DNA of 7,629 nt, from contig JABDDW010000070.1 in the NCBI GenBank assembly GCA_013287405.1, positions 1 through 7,629 on the forward strand, given 5' to 3'. This DNA comes from Deltaproteobacteria bacterium. Its GTDB lineage: Bacteria; Bdellovibrionota; Bdellovibrionia; JABDDW01. Shown one piece after another: positions 1 through 5,720 of the stretch (positions are counted from its first letter, which is position 1; each line of letters begins with the position of its first letter). Made by a program: the position numbers and the translations under genes. The notes under the pieces are model-generated. The model ran no database searches. It saw only the letters and a program-made list of their open reading frames with translations, and was not told the DNA's origin.

Positions 1-1044
1 CCGCTTATTTTTAATCAACCAATGGAGTATTTGAGAGAGGTCTTTATTTTTTTTGTCCTTAAAAAATGGATCGTTTTTTAAGGCATCATCAGCTTTTTTT
101 AATGCCCGAACCTCTTGCACATCATTTTCTTTAACGGGGTAGTCGTTGAGATCGTATTTCTTGATGTCTTCGGGGAGAACCCCCAAAAACCTCACTTCCG
201 GAGCTGAAAAGTCCGAATTTCTAATAAGGCTCGCTGCCGACCCCGCTTTGAGGGTCCGAAAAATATTCTGTAGAGTATAGGCGTCGAGATCGCCAAAAAA
301 ATAAATAGGAACCTTAAGTTGATCCTGAATAAGACGGCACCAGCCACGAACCCCGTTACTTGGAACTCCTTGAGCGCCCATTAGAATGGCATTATTTCTC
401 TTGCAAAACCCGTTAGCCACAAGAGTGTTTGCCGTGCCCTCAGACTCGACGACCAAGCAATAATCAATTTTCCTTTTCGCTTTAAGCTTTAAGCTTTGAG
501 GTCGGTTTTTCGGCTGAAACGGAGAGGTTCCCAAAGTGCTTAAATCCACTACAGCTTTGTCCCCGTCAGTCAATGTCTCGGTAACAACAAGTTGCTGCGA
601 ATAGGTCTGGCCTCCACGATCATTGGCATAACAATTAAGCTCTTCTCGATAGCATTCCAACATTTCACAAATAAAATCGATTATTGAATCACTTTCCGAT
701 TGATCGGCAAAATCTAAGGGCTTTAACCCAGGGTTATGCTTAATTTCGCCTTTACTGATGTAGTAAAGCTCTCTTTTCGTGTTGACGGCCCCCGTCTCTA
801 TATTTCGCAAAATAATTTCGAGCATAAATATGGCCCGAGACATCTTTTGAACTGAAGATACGTTGAGTTCAGTTTTAACTTTTTTTGGACCGGGAGTCAG
901 ATAGCCCACTTTGAAGTCATACCGGCTATTGTCTAAGGAACACTTGGTGGCCTCTAGAATAGGGCGACGGGCGTTTTCTAAGTCCCGGAGAAGAATTTGG
1001 CAGAGCTCCTTAGAAAGTTTGGGAATATCTTGATTGGTTGACAT
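1..1044 (-). CDS. top6A: DNA topoisomerase VI subunit A (Spo11-like), C-terminus cut by the window edge
   Basis: This is the DNA-cleaving subunit of a type IIB topoisomerase, which makes the transient double-strand break in the A2B2 enzyme. 348 residues are visible from the ATG at 1044 with no stop. Family members are about 360-370 residues, so only a short C-terminal piece is missing. I see the winged-helix catalytic motif KRELYYISK, with the nucleophile most likely Tyr95 (second of the pair Y94-Y95). A TOPRIM domain follows: VVESEG with E200/E202, then GAQGVPSNGVRG at about 223-234, then D252-x-D254 and KAGS at 266-269. The archaeal consensus after the second Asp is Pro-x-Gly; here it is Ala-Tyr-Thr. 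The start codon directly abuts the TAA of the B gene, and GAGGG sits 5 bases upstream inside the B gene, which indicates translational coupling. Identification is firm; activity is inferred. Confidence 0.93.
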   Translation of the reverse strand, partial: MSTNQDIPKLSKELCQILLRDLENARRPILEATKCSLDNSRYDFKVGYLTPGPKKVKTELNVSSVQKMSRAIFMLEIILRNIETGAVNTKRELYYISKGEIKHNPGLKPLDFADQSESDSIIDFICEMLECYREELNCYANDRGGQTYSQQLVVTETLTDGDKAVVDLSTLGTSPFQPKNRPQSLKLKAKRKIDYCLVVESEGTANTLVANGFCKRNNAILMGAQGVPSNGVRGWCRLIQDQLKVPIYFFGDLDAYTLQNIFRTLKAGSAASLIRNSDFSAPEVRFLGVLPEDIKKYDLNDYPVKENDVQEVRALKKADDALKNDPFFKDKKNKDLSQILHWLIKNKR

Positions 1045-2838
1045 TTACGCCCTCTTCTCGGCTTTAGTTTTTTTTAATGCTCGTTCTTTAGAAACAGCCG
1101 GCTTTTCTTTTGGCTCAGACTTTTTCTTGTTAGCAGTAGGCTTTTCTTCGGACTCAGCTTCTTTTTCGGTGACCTCTTTTATATCTATCACGTCCGCCGA
1201 CTCACCCAATAATGCCTGCTGCTTTGCCAATAGAGCCTCTCGTCCTTCAACGGCCTGGGCCAATTCTTTTTCTATGCTCTTACTGTCTCTTCCGAGCAAC
1301 TTCATCAAACCCTCTTCAGCCTTTTTTTTCCGAACGGGAGAAGCCTCTAAAATGCGACAAAGACCATCAACAAGGATGGGGCCAAATTGTTCGATGTGCC
1401 GTCTTTTTTCTTCAAGATCAGTGGCTCGATTTTCCGCCCGAATGTGCCTGGAAAGCTTTTGACCAGCCTGAATTAAAGCCAGACGTAACTCGTCTACCAA
1501 TTCATCCGAAGCATCCACCGTCTCTTTGGACGCATTTTTAAACTTAATAAAGGGAGAAACAAGGCTCACGGCAATGACATAAGGGCCTAAGGGAATACTG
1601 TCCTTAGGCTGGGTCAGTCCGTAGGTCCGCCAATTTACACTTTCAATGGCTTTAACAATAGCACAAGCAGACTTATCAAATTGGAGGGGCACTCTATTGG
1701 CGAATCTTAAAACTTGAACCGACGACTCAGATGTTTCTTGAGATCTGGCTTTGAATCGTGCAATGGCAATTTCTACAGACACGGGCTTAAAATCACAGAT
1801 CGTGGGCTTTCTCGTGACAACACTAAAAAAGTCGATATCACCTAATCGTAAAATGCTCTTTGAAAGGGCTTCTTCGCCAATGGTGAGGACAGATTTAGTA
1901 CTCGGCGCCATAAGCTGAACTTTTTGTAGAGCCCCATAGACTTCTTTAAACTCGGCTTCGTCGGCCTTGTCGACCGATGTGGTGAGGATCTTCTTTTTTA
2001 ACCCAGCCGCCACTAAGTCCTTTAGCGTCCCCTCGTGAACCCGAGAAAATCCCTTCTTTAACCAGTCGGCAACTGTCACTCGGCCAAAAAGATGTGAGTG
2101 GGCCATAAACTCGCCGAGTTTCATGGTGTGGGGATGGGGAGCTGTGGCTTCGGGTATTGAAGGAACGACTTTTGAAACTCGTTCGATTGTCACTTCGTCC
2201 TGATCGAGAAGCTTGTACTTTAAGGTGAGATGGGGGTTGACGAGACTTGTTCCCATTAAATACGTAATGAGCCCCCCCTCCCCCGCAAGCTGTGCACGAC
2301 CATCCACCAAGAACTCAACAGAAACTCCATGGGGCCTATCCCATTTCAGAGTCTCCTTATTTTTCATAAGACCCTTATTATGTTTAATATCGACTTCAAT
2401 GGTGGCAGATACCGCCAAACGCATAGATTTAGTTTTACTTATAACTTTGACGCCCGAAGCATTGGTCATTTGGGCCCAGGTGGTCGCCGCAGAAATTCCT
2501 ATGCCCTGCTGCCCCCGTGAGCATCGTCCACGACCAAATTTTGAAGAAGCTAGATATTCCCCAAACACCTTAACCAGGTCGTCGGACTCAAGACCCGGAC
2601 CATTGTCCTCTACCTTTATTCGAATGAGGTCGGAATTCTTGAGAGTTCCAGGCCCAACCTTCTCTATAAGGACATTCACCTCTGGAAGAATTCCCTCCTC
2701 ATCACAAGCGTCCAAAGAATTATCTATAGACTCTTTCAAGGTGGTTAAGATCGCCTTGGTTTGGGACGAAAAGCCCACCTGTTGGAGGTTTTTGGAAAAA
2801 TACTCAGCAGTGCTACTTGATGTTATATTTTTTGCCAT
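1045..2838 (-). CDS. top6B: DNA topoisomerase VI subunit B (GHKL ATPase)
   Basis: This is the ATP-driven gate subunit of topoisomerase VI; it dimerises on ATP and signals to the A subunit to cut DNA. The GHKL fold is clear. The N-box is ESIDNSLDA with E36 and N40, the G1 box is EDNGPG with D78 and G80, and the G2 box is SRGQQGIGISAA at 107-118. A PHPH stretch near residue 230 leads into the H2TH region (to about 305), followed by the transducer domain with LRFANRVPL and NWRTYGL at 402-408. In Sulfolobus shibatae the last motif reads WKRYG, with the ATP-sensing Lys427; here that position is Arg404. The protein has 597 residues against about 530 in Sulfolobus. The excess is a charged tail from about residue 545, rich in Lys and Glu. 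The only Shine-Dalgarno-like sequence, GGTAGG, lies in a hairpin 45 bases or less behind the preceding gene. It is probably co-transcribed with that gene and is coupled to top6A downstream. Confidence 0.95.
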   Translation of the reverse strand: MAKNITSSSTAEYFSKNLQQVGFSSQTKAILTTLKESIDNSLDACDEEGILPEVNVLIEKVGPGTLKNSDLIRIKVEDNGPGLESDDLVKVFGEYLASSKFGRGRCSRGQQGIGISAATTWAQMTNASGVKVISKTKSMRLAVSATIEVDIKHNKGLMKNKETLKWDRPHGVSVEFLVDGRAQLAGEGGLITYLMGTSLVNPHLTLKYKLLDQDEVTIERVSKVVPSIPEATAPHPHTMKLGEFMAHSHLFGRVTVADWLKKGFSRVHEGTLKDLVAAGLKKKILTTSVDKADEAEFKEVYGALQKVQLMAPSTKSVLTIGEEALSKSILRLGDIDFFSVVTRKPTICDFKPVSVEIAIARFKARSQETSESSVQVLRFANRVPLQFDKSACAIVKAIESVNWRTYGLTQPKDSIPLGPYVIAVSLVSPFIKFKNASKETVDASDELVDELRLALIQAGQKLSRHIRAENRATDLEEKRRHIEQFGPILVDGLCRILEASPVRKKKAEEGLMKLLGRDSKSIEKELAQAVEGREALLAKQQALLGESADVIDIKEVTEKEAESEEKPTANKKKSEPKEKPAVSKERALKKTKAEKRA

Positions 2839-2847
2839 TGAAAAAGC

Positions 2848-2874
2848 CTACCAGAGATCCAGACCTTATGGTAG
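2848..2874 (-). promoter_or_regulatory. Leader hairpin covering the top6B ribosome site
   Basis: On the minus strand CTACCA (2874-2869) and TGGTAG (2853-2848) form a perfect 6-bp stem with a 15-base loop, followed by GCTTTTTC just before the top6B ATG. The 3' arm contains most of the only Shine-Dalgarno-like sequence (GGTAGG) for top6B. It could act as a weak intrinsic terminator, as an attenuator, or as a ribosome-site mask between the upstream envelope genes and the topoisomerase pair. The stem and T-run are seen directly; the role is inferred, and a 6-bp stem with a large loop is only marginally stable. Confidence 0.35.
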
Positions 2875-2883
2875 TCAGGAAAA

Positions 2884-3315
2884 TTAATGCGCAGTATCAG
2901 ATTTCACGACGGCCGTCTGATCGTATACTATGGTTTCTTTTTGGGGAGCGACTTTTGTGACTTTCCACTGTTCTCCCGAACGCTCCAAAAAAGCTACAGC
3001 CGATAAAGAGGATTGCACTCCCTTCTCCTGGTCTTTGAAGGACAGGTCGTAGGGAACCTTAAGTGTTTGCCCTTCAAGGGAGGGAAGCCCAAGAGAAACT
3101 TCTAGAAGTTGGCAACTAGGCCTCTCACTTTTAAATCTTTCGCTAATAAATTCTGTTAAATCATGACGAAGCTGAACCATTTCTGGTTGGGGAAGATTTA
3201 CACCCTCTGGGCTTTCGGAAAGCAATGGTGTTTTGAAAGTAATCCAAGCGATCCAACCCATAATAATAATAACGAGGGCGCCAATACTGATGACTAACTT
3301 ACGGCCCTTCTCCAT
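2884..3315 (-). CDS. Small membrane-anchored protein of unknown function
   Basis: I do not recognise this 143-residue protein. It starts MEKGRKLVIS and has one hydrophobic segment at about 7-27 preceded by basic residues, as in a signal anchor with the rest outside the inner membrane. The remaining 115 or so residues contain an amphipathic helix at about 50-65, one Cys, and a C-terminal half that looks like alternating beta strands (FLERSGEQWKVTKVAP). That half loosely recalls NTF2-like or import-type domains, without any motif I can name. The open frame extends upstream to 3438, but I choose the ATG at 3315. It has GGAG 8 bases upstream and the hydrophobic segment at the proper N-terminal place, and the longer form would overlap the previous gene by more than 100 bases. 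It sits 16 bases after the preceding gene and 45 before top6B, so an operon is likely. Confidence 0.8.
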   Translation of the reverse strand: MEKGRKLVISIGALVIIIMGWIAWITFKTPLLSESPEGVNLPQPEMVQLRHDLTEFISERFKSERPSCQLLEVSLGLPSLEGQTLKVPYDLSFKDQEKGVQSSLSAVAFLERSGEQWKVTKVAPQKETIVYDQTAVVKSDTAH

Positions 3316-3331
3316 GATGTTTTCTCCATTT

Positions 3332-3733
3332 TCATTTAGCGCAACTGAGAGTAGCCGAAACTTTTTCCCCTTTGACCTCTCCCTGAAGTGACGCAATTTG
3401 TCTGCCCGTCGAAGATTGAGTTTGCTTATGAAGCTCAAGTTTTAAATTCTGCCCCACGAAGGTGCGAAGACCTTCATGGTTGGCTTCGATTTCGACCGGT
3501 ATTTTGTCAACTTTAATGCGCCTCCGATTGTGCTCTTGATAAATTGTAATTTGAGTCGACGGATTAAGTCCACCGCTTTCGACAACTGCAGAGTATCCAC
3601 CGTCCATAGCCACCCGAACGTCTTTACATGATTCCATAACGTGTTTTCGGTCCGCTACAAATGCGGCCGTCGCACTAGCAGCCACGAGCAAACCCATAAC
3701 AATTCCAAAAGTGTAACCGTGATTGTCTGACAT
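3332..3733 (-). CDS. Signal-anchored Cys-pair protein, copy 1
   Basis: This 133-residue protein belongs to no family I can name, but it is a clear paralogue of the protein at 5306-5710. A hydrophobic stretch at about 8-27 serves as signal peptide or anchor. The exported part begins with C36-K-D and the shared block reaching ESGGL at 52-56 (13 of 21 residues identical to copy 2). It ends with C131-A-K. The two Cys at the ends of an otherwise Cys-free, probably beta-rich domain suggest a disulfide closing the fold in the periplasm. A GGGGGAA tract lies about 9 bases before the ATG and supports the start. It is the first gene of a tight minus-strand run leading to topoisomerase VI. The 67-base gap to the lipoprotein gene upstream shows no convincing promoter, so read-through from that gene is possible. 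Confidence 0.85.
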   Translation of the reverse strand: MSDNHGYTFGIVMGLLVAASATAAFVADRKHVMESCKDVRVAMDGGYSAVVESGGLNPSTQITIYQEHNRRRIKVDKIPVEIEANHEGLRTFVGQNLKLELHKQTQSSTGRQIASLQGEVKGEKVSATLSCAK

Positions 3734-3785
3734 GAAGAAGTTCCCCCGCTACCTTGGTCGGTAATTCTCGATATTTTCTTTAGGG

Positions 3786-3810
3786 CCCTAGTCCGCGCCC
3801 TTAGTCCGCG
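3786..3810. repeat. Tandem 12/13-base duplication at the lipoprotein stop codon
   Basis: CCCTAGTCCGCG (3786-3797) is followed without a gap by CCCTTAGTCCGCG (3798-3810), the same unit with one extra T. The second copy contains the stop codon of the lipoprotein gene. The left copy overlaps a perfect 10-base palindrome TAGGGCCCTA (3781-3790). It is most simply a slippage duplication at the gene's 3' end. No T-run follows in either direction, so I do not call it a terminator. Confidence 0.6.
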
Positions 3811-4973
3811 ATAGAAACGGGAGTAAAATTGACGCTAATTTGAGCATTTTGGGGAGGAGTCGCGCTCCCATGAAATTGTATTGAGTTACTTGCTGAATTG
3901 TAGGTCCATCCATTTGCAGGATCTCGGTTAATTATAACTCCATTAACCAAAACCATTATTGTATTTATCTGCGGAATGCGGCTGAGAAAAAACTGCGTAC
4001 TCAGTACAGTAATTTGATTTGAAATTTTACTTAAAGCGGAAGCGTAACTAGAATCACAAATGCTCCCAGTAACGCCATTAGTATCATTGCTCATCTGTAT
4101 GTATCGTTGGCCCACTATAGTCACAAAAGAATCAGGACTGACGGCAGCATGGGTTGCCTGACAACCGCTATCCAGAACTGTTATGGCATTCACATTGTAT
4201 CGTCGAGAAGTCCCTGTGCTTTGAGTCAAGTTGTCAAGGTACGATTCGTAAGAAGCTACAGAGTCAGGAGGAGTTTTTGGATTAAGTTGGGTGCAGTTGG
4301 TGACGTGATCGGGTCCAGAGTAAGGCGTGGTGGCGACAGCGTCCATTTTTGCATCGTAATAGCAGTGGTCAGTTGAAGTATCGTTGCCCCAACTTCCTTC
4401 AAGGCGTGTGGCGTTACTAAAATCATCTTCATCACTTAAAATAACTACCGCCAAAAAAGAATTGGTCCGGAGAAAGCCTGCATTTAAGGGACTATTTAGA
4501 GCGTCACGCATGCTTGAGAAAGCACGCTCGTCCCCCGAGCCGTTTATTCCCGTTGTCGCATTAGTTACAAAAACCGAGCCTAAATTAGGAGTCGTTGATA
4601 AGATGACAAAAATCCCACTCGTGGGTCCAATTCCATCACCAAATTTTGCCAAGGTAGGGTCATTACTAAAATTGGCTTCCGATTTGTAACTATCCGTCGT
4701 CGTGACGGCCATATGAAAATCATAACCGAGCGCCTCAAAGTTCGAGATAAAAGAATTAAAGTTACTAGTCAAATTGGCCTGTAGAGGGGCCATGGACGAA
4801 GAGTTATCAACCACCCAAAGAACATCGATCGCATTTTTTACTGAACCAGCTTTTTGAGTGAAAGATTGACTGGTTTGACCTATTGAAAATTGAACGCCCT
4901 GCCCACAACCCATAAGAGTGAATGAACTCAGGACGGCTAAAACTATAAGCCTTTTGTTCCCCCACATGAACAT
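3801..4973 (-). CDS. Secreted lipoprotein with a von Willebrand factor A domain
   Basis: A 390-residue predicted lipoprotein. The signal peptide KRLIVLAVLSSFTLMGC ends in the lipobox LMGC with Cys23 as the lipidation site. The von Willebrand A domain starts near residue 48. The metal-binding MIDAS motif is D56-N-S58-S-S60, and SDEDDFS at 180-186 supplies the later acidic residues on a typical strand end. Four further Cys (204, 227, 271, 306) could form two disulfides. The last 65 or so residues (from about IPQINTIM) form a separate beta-rich module with VNGV and a GW turn, seen behind the A domain in similar deltaproteobacterial and Bdellovibrio-type proteins. The likely role is metal-dependent adhesion or protein binding at the cell surface; the ligand is unknown. 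GGAG lies 8 bases before the ATG at 4973 and fits this start better than the Met two codons later. A promoter lies at 5072-5100. Confidence 0.9.
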   Translation of the reverse strand: MFMWGNKRLIVLAVLSSFTLMGCGQGVQFSIGQTSQSFTQKAGSVKNAIDVLWVVDNSSSMAPLQANLTSNFNSFISNFEALGYDFHMAVTTTDSYKSEANFSNDPTLAKFGDGIGPTSGIFVILSTTPNLGSVFVTNATTGINGSGDERAFSSMRDALNSPLNAGFLRTNSFLAVVILSDEDDFSNATRLEGSWGNDTSTDHCYYDAKMDAVATTPYSGPDHVTNCTQLNPKTPPDSVASYESYLDNLTQSTGTSRRYNVNAITVLDSGCQATHAAVSPDSFVTIVGQRYIQMSNDTNGVTGSICDSSYASALSKISNQITVLSTQFFLSRIPQINTIMVLVNGVIINRDPANGWTYNSASNSIQFHGSATPPQNAQISVNFTPVSIAD

Positions 4974-5071
4974 GAGACGATCTCCCCTTACACTTCGGTT
5001 AATGTCTTATTTGGAAAGGGACCACGCCTACATGCGGAACCTGATTTTACGGCTCCCCTCTCTTAATCCAT

Positions 5072-5100
5072 AGAATACAGAGCCCACTTTCAGGAGTCAA
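5072..5100 (-). promoter_or_regulatory. Sigma70-type promoter for the lipoprotein gene
   Basis: On the minus strand TTGACT (5100-5095, five of six to the -35 consensus) is followed after exactly 17 bases by TATTCT (5077-5072, four of six to the -10 consensus). Transcription would start near 5065, leaving a leader of about 90 bases before the ATG at 4973. The terminator at 5284-5305 upstream makes an independent promoter for this gene expected. It may also drive the downstream run to topoisomerase VI, since no terminator is evident behind the lipoprotein gene. Confidence 0.6.
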
Positions 5101-5252
5101 AAAACTAAGGAATTAAAATCACTAGGGATTTTCCCGGACCCCCAAAAATTAAAAGCGAGTCAAAGGAGTGATTTCTCAAGCCATATCTGCAAAAAACAAA
5201 AACGACTTCGTCACGAGAATATCTTTTTTGCGGGAGAGGAAAACTTCGACAG

Positions 5253-5282
5253 TTTTTAGAACTCTATGTCTAAAAATTTAGA
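5253..5282. repeat. Nested AT-rich inverted repeats
   Basis: TTTTTAGA (5253-5260) and TCTAAAAA (5269-5276) form a perfect 8-bp inverted repeat around an 8-base spacer. The right arm also forms a second perfect inverted repeat with the following TTTAGA (TCTAAA, 5269-5274; TTTAGA, 5277-5282). The three half-sites share the core TTTAGA/TCTAAA. They lie just behind the terminator of the Cys-pair gene and about 150 bases before the lipoprotein promoter. They could be an operator or part of an extended termination region; AT-rich chance is also possible. Confidence 0.4.
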
Positions 5283-5283
5283 C

Positions 5284-5305
5284 AAAAAAAGACGAATAGG
5301 CGTCT
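5284..5305 (-). terminator. Rho-independent terminator after Cys-pair gene copy 2
   Basis: Immediately behind the TAG stop, the minus strand reads AGACG (5305-5301), a six-base loop CCTATT, CGTCT (5294-5290) and then a run of T to 5284. The stem can extend into the stop codon by a G-U and an A-U pair. Position, stem and T-run together make a convincing intrinsic terminator that closes the unit 6263 to 5306. Confidence 0.75.
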
Positions 5306-5710
5306 CTATATACTTTTGGCCAGACAGTTTATGTCCACGGATATCTTTTTTCTTTCAAGATCCGCCTCAATTCGCCCCTGATAACCATGGGGGTTCTGCG
5401 GTCGATTCTTAAATATTGATAGTTTCATCTCTTCACCAGATGAAAAAACCTGAACAACTTCATGAGCCGGAGTTTCCTTATCTATGATGTAGGTGCCAAG
5501 ATAAACCTCCTTATTATTAATTCGGCGAAATAATTTGGCATCCCTATGAAAGCTTAGCCCTCCCGACTCGATTTCAGCGTCGATCCCCCCATCCATGTAG
5601 AGCCTTGCATCGCGACAAACAGTAGTCACTCTCATTTTATCGGTTTTGATTCCGTAAACCACCGCACCAAAAAGAAGCAGACCTATCACAAGGAGAATTC
5701 TTGCGTTCAT
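5306..5710 (-). CDS. Signal-anchored Cys-pair protein, copy 2
   Basis: A 134-residue paralogue of the protein at 3332-3733, of unknown function. A hydrophobic N-terminal segment (ILLVIGLLLFGAVVYGI, 5-21) anchors or exports it. The mature part opens with C32-R-D and the shared block MDGG-x-x-A-x-x-ESGGL ending at 52. It closes with C129-L-A-K near the end. The Cys-to-Cys distance (97) nearly equals that of copy 1 (95), in keeping with a conserved disulfide-closed beta domain in the periplasm. Outside the opening block the two are strongly diverged, so the duplication is old. A GGGTGAG site lies just before the ATG. The gene follows the coiled-coil gene by 10 bases and ends at an intrinsic terminator, so the two form one transcription unit. 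Confidence 0.88.
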   Translation of the reverse strand: MNARILLVIGLLLFGAVVYGIKTDKMRVTTVCRDARLYMDGGIDAEIESGGLSFHRDAKLFRRINNKEVYLGTYIIDKETPAHEVVQVFSSGEEMKLSIFKNRPQNPHGYQGRIEADLERKKISVDINCLAKSI

Positions 5711-5720
5711 AACTCACCCG

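Larger units (their letters stand above)
4974..5305. other. Gene-free stretch between lipoprotein and Cys-pair gene
   Basis: These 332 bases hold no gene that I can support on either strand. They contain, reading the minus strand, the terminator of the upstream unit (5284-5305), nested AT-rich inverted repeats (5253-5282), a weak second hairpin with a T-rich tail at about 5190-5213 (GAC-GAA-GTC then GTTTTTG), a sigma70-type promoter (5072-5100) and a leader of about 90 bases before the lipoprotein ATG. The longest plus-strand frame in it starts with a GTG at 5168 directly abutting its own purine tract and has no credible start. Confidence 0.7.

Noticed and set aside
1034..1541. Plus-strand open frames opposite the end of top6B
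   Set aside because: They mirror the well-supported top6B gene in other frames, have no family motif and no ribosome site.
1..2838. Topoisomerase VIII or mini-A instead of topoisomerase VI
   Set aside because: Topo VIII enzymes are fused A-B proteins, and mini-A is a shortened stand-alone A; here A and B are separate, both near or above the normal topo VI length, and B has an H2TH region and transducer.
2213..2887. 224-codon plus-strand open frame
   Set aside because: It lies entirely antisense to the GHKL domain of top6B, whose motifs prove the minus strand is coding.
3316..3438. Upstream extension of the 2884-3315 gene to an earlier ATG at 3438
   Set aside because: It would overlap the Cys-pair gene by about 100 bases, place the signal anchor in mid-protein and ignore the GGAG site before the ATG at 3315.
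4107..4689. Plus-strand open frames opposite the von Willebrand A lipoprotein
   Set aside because: Antisense shadows of a gene with a clear lipobox and MIDAS motif.
5120..5140. GGGA/TCCC short palindrome as a terminator or operator
   Set aside because: The stem is only 4 bp with a 3-base loop and no T-run, so it is too weak to call.
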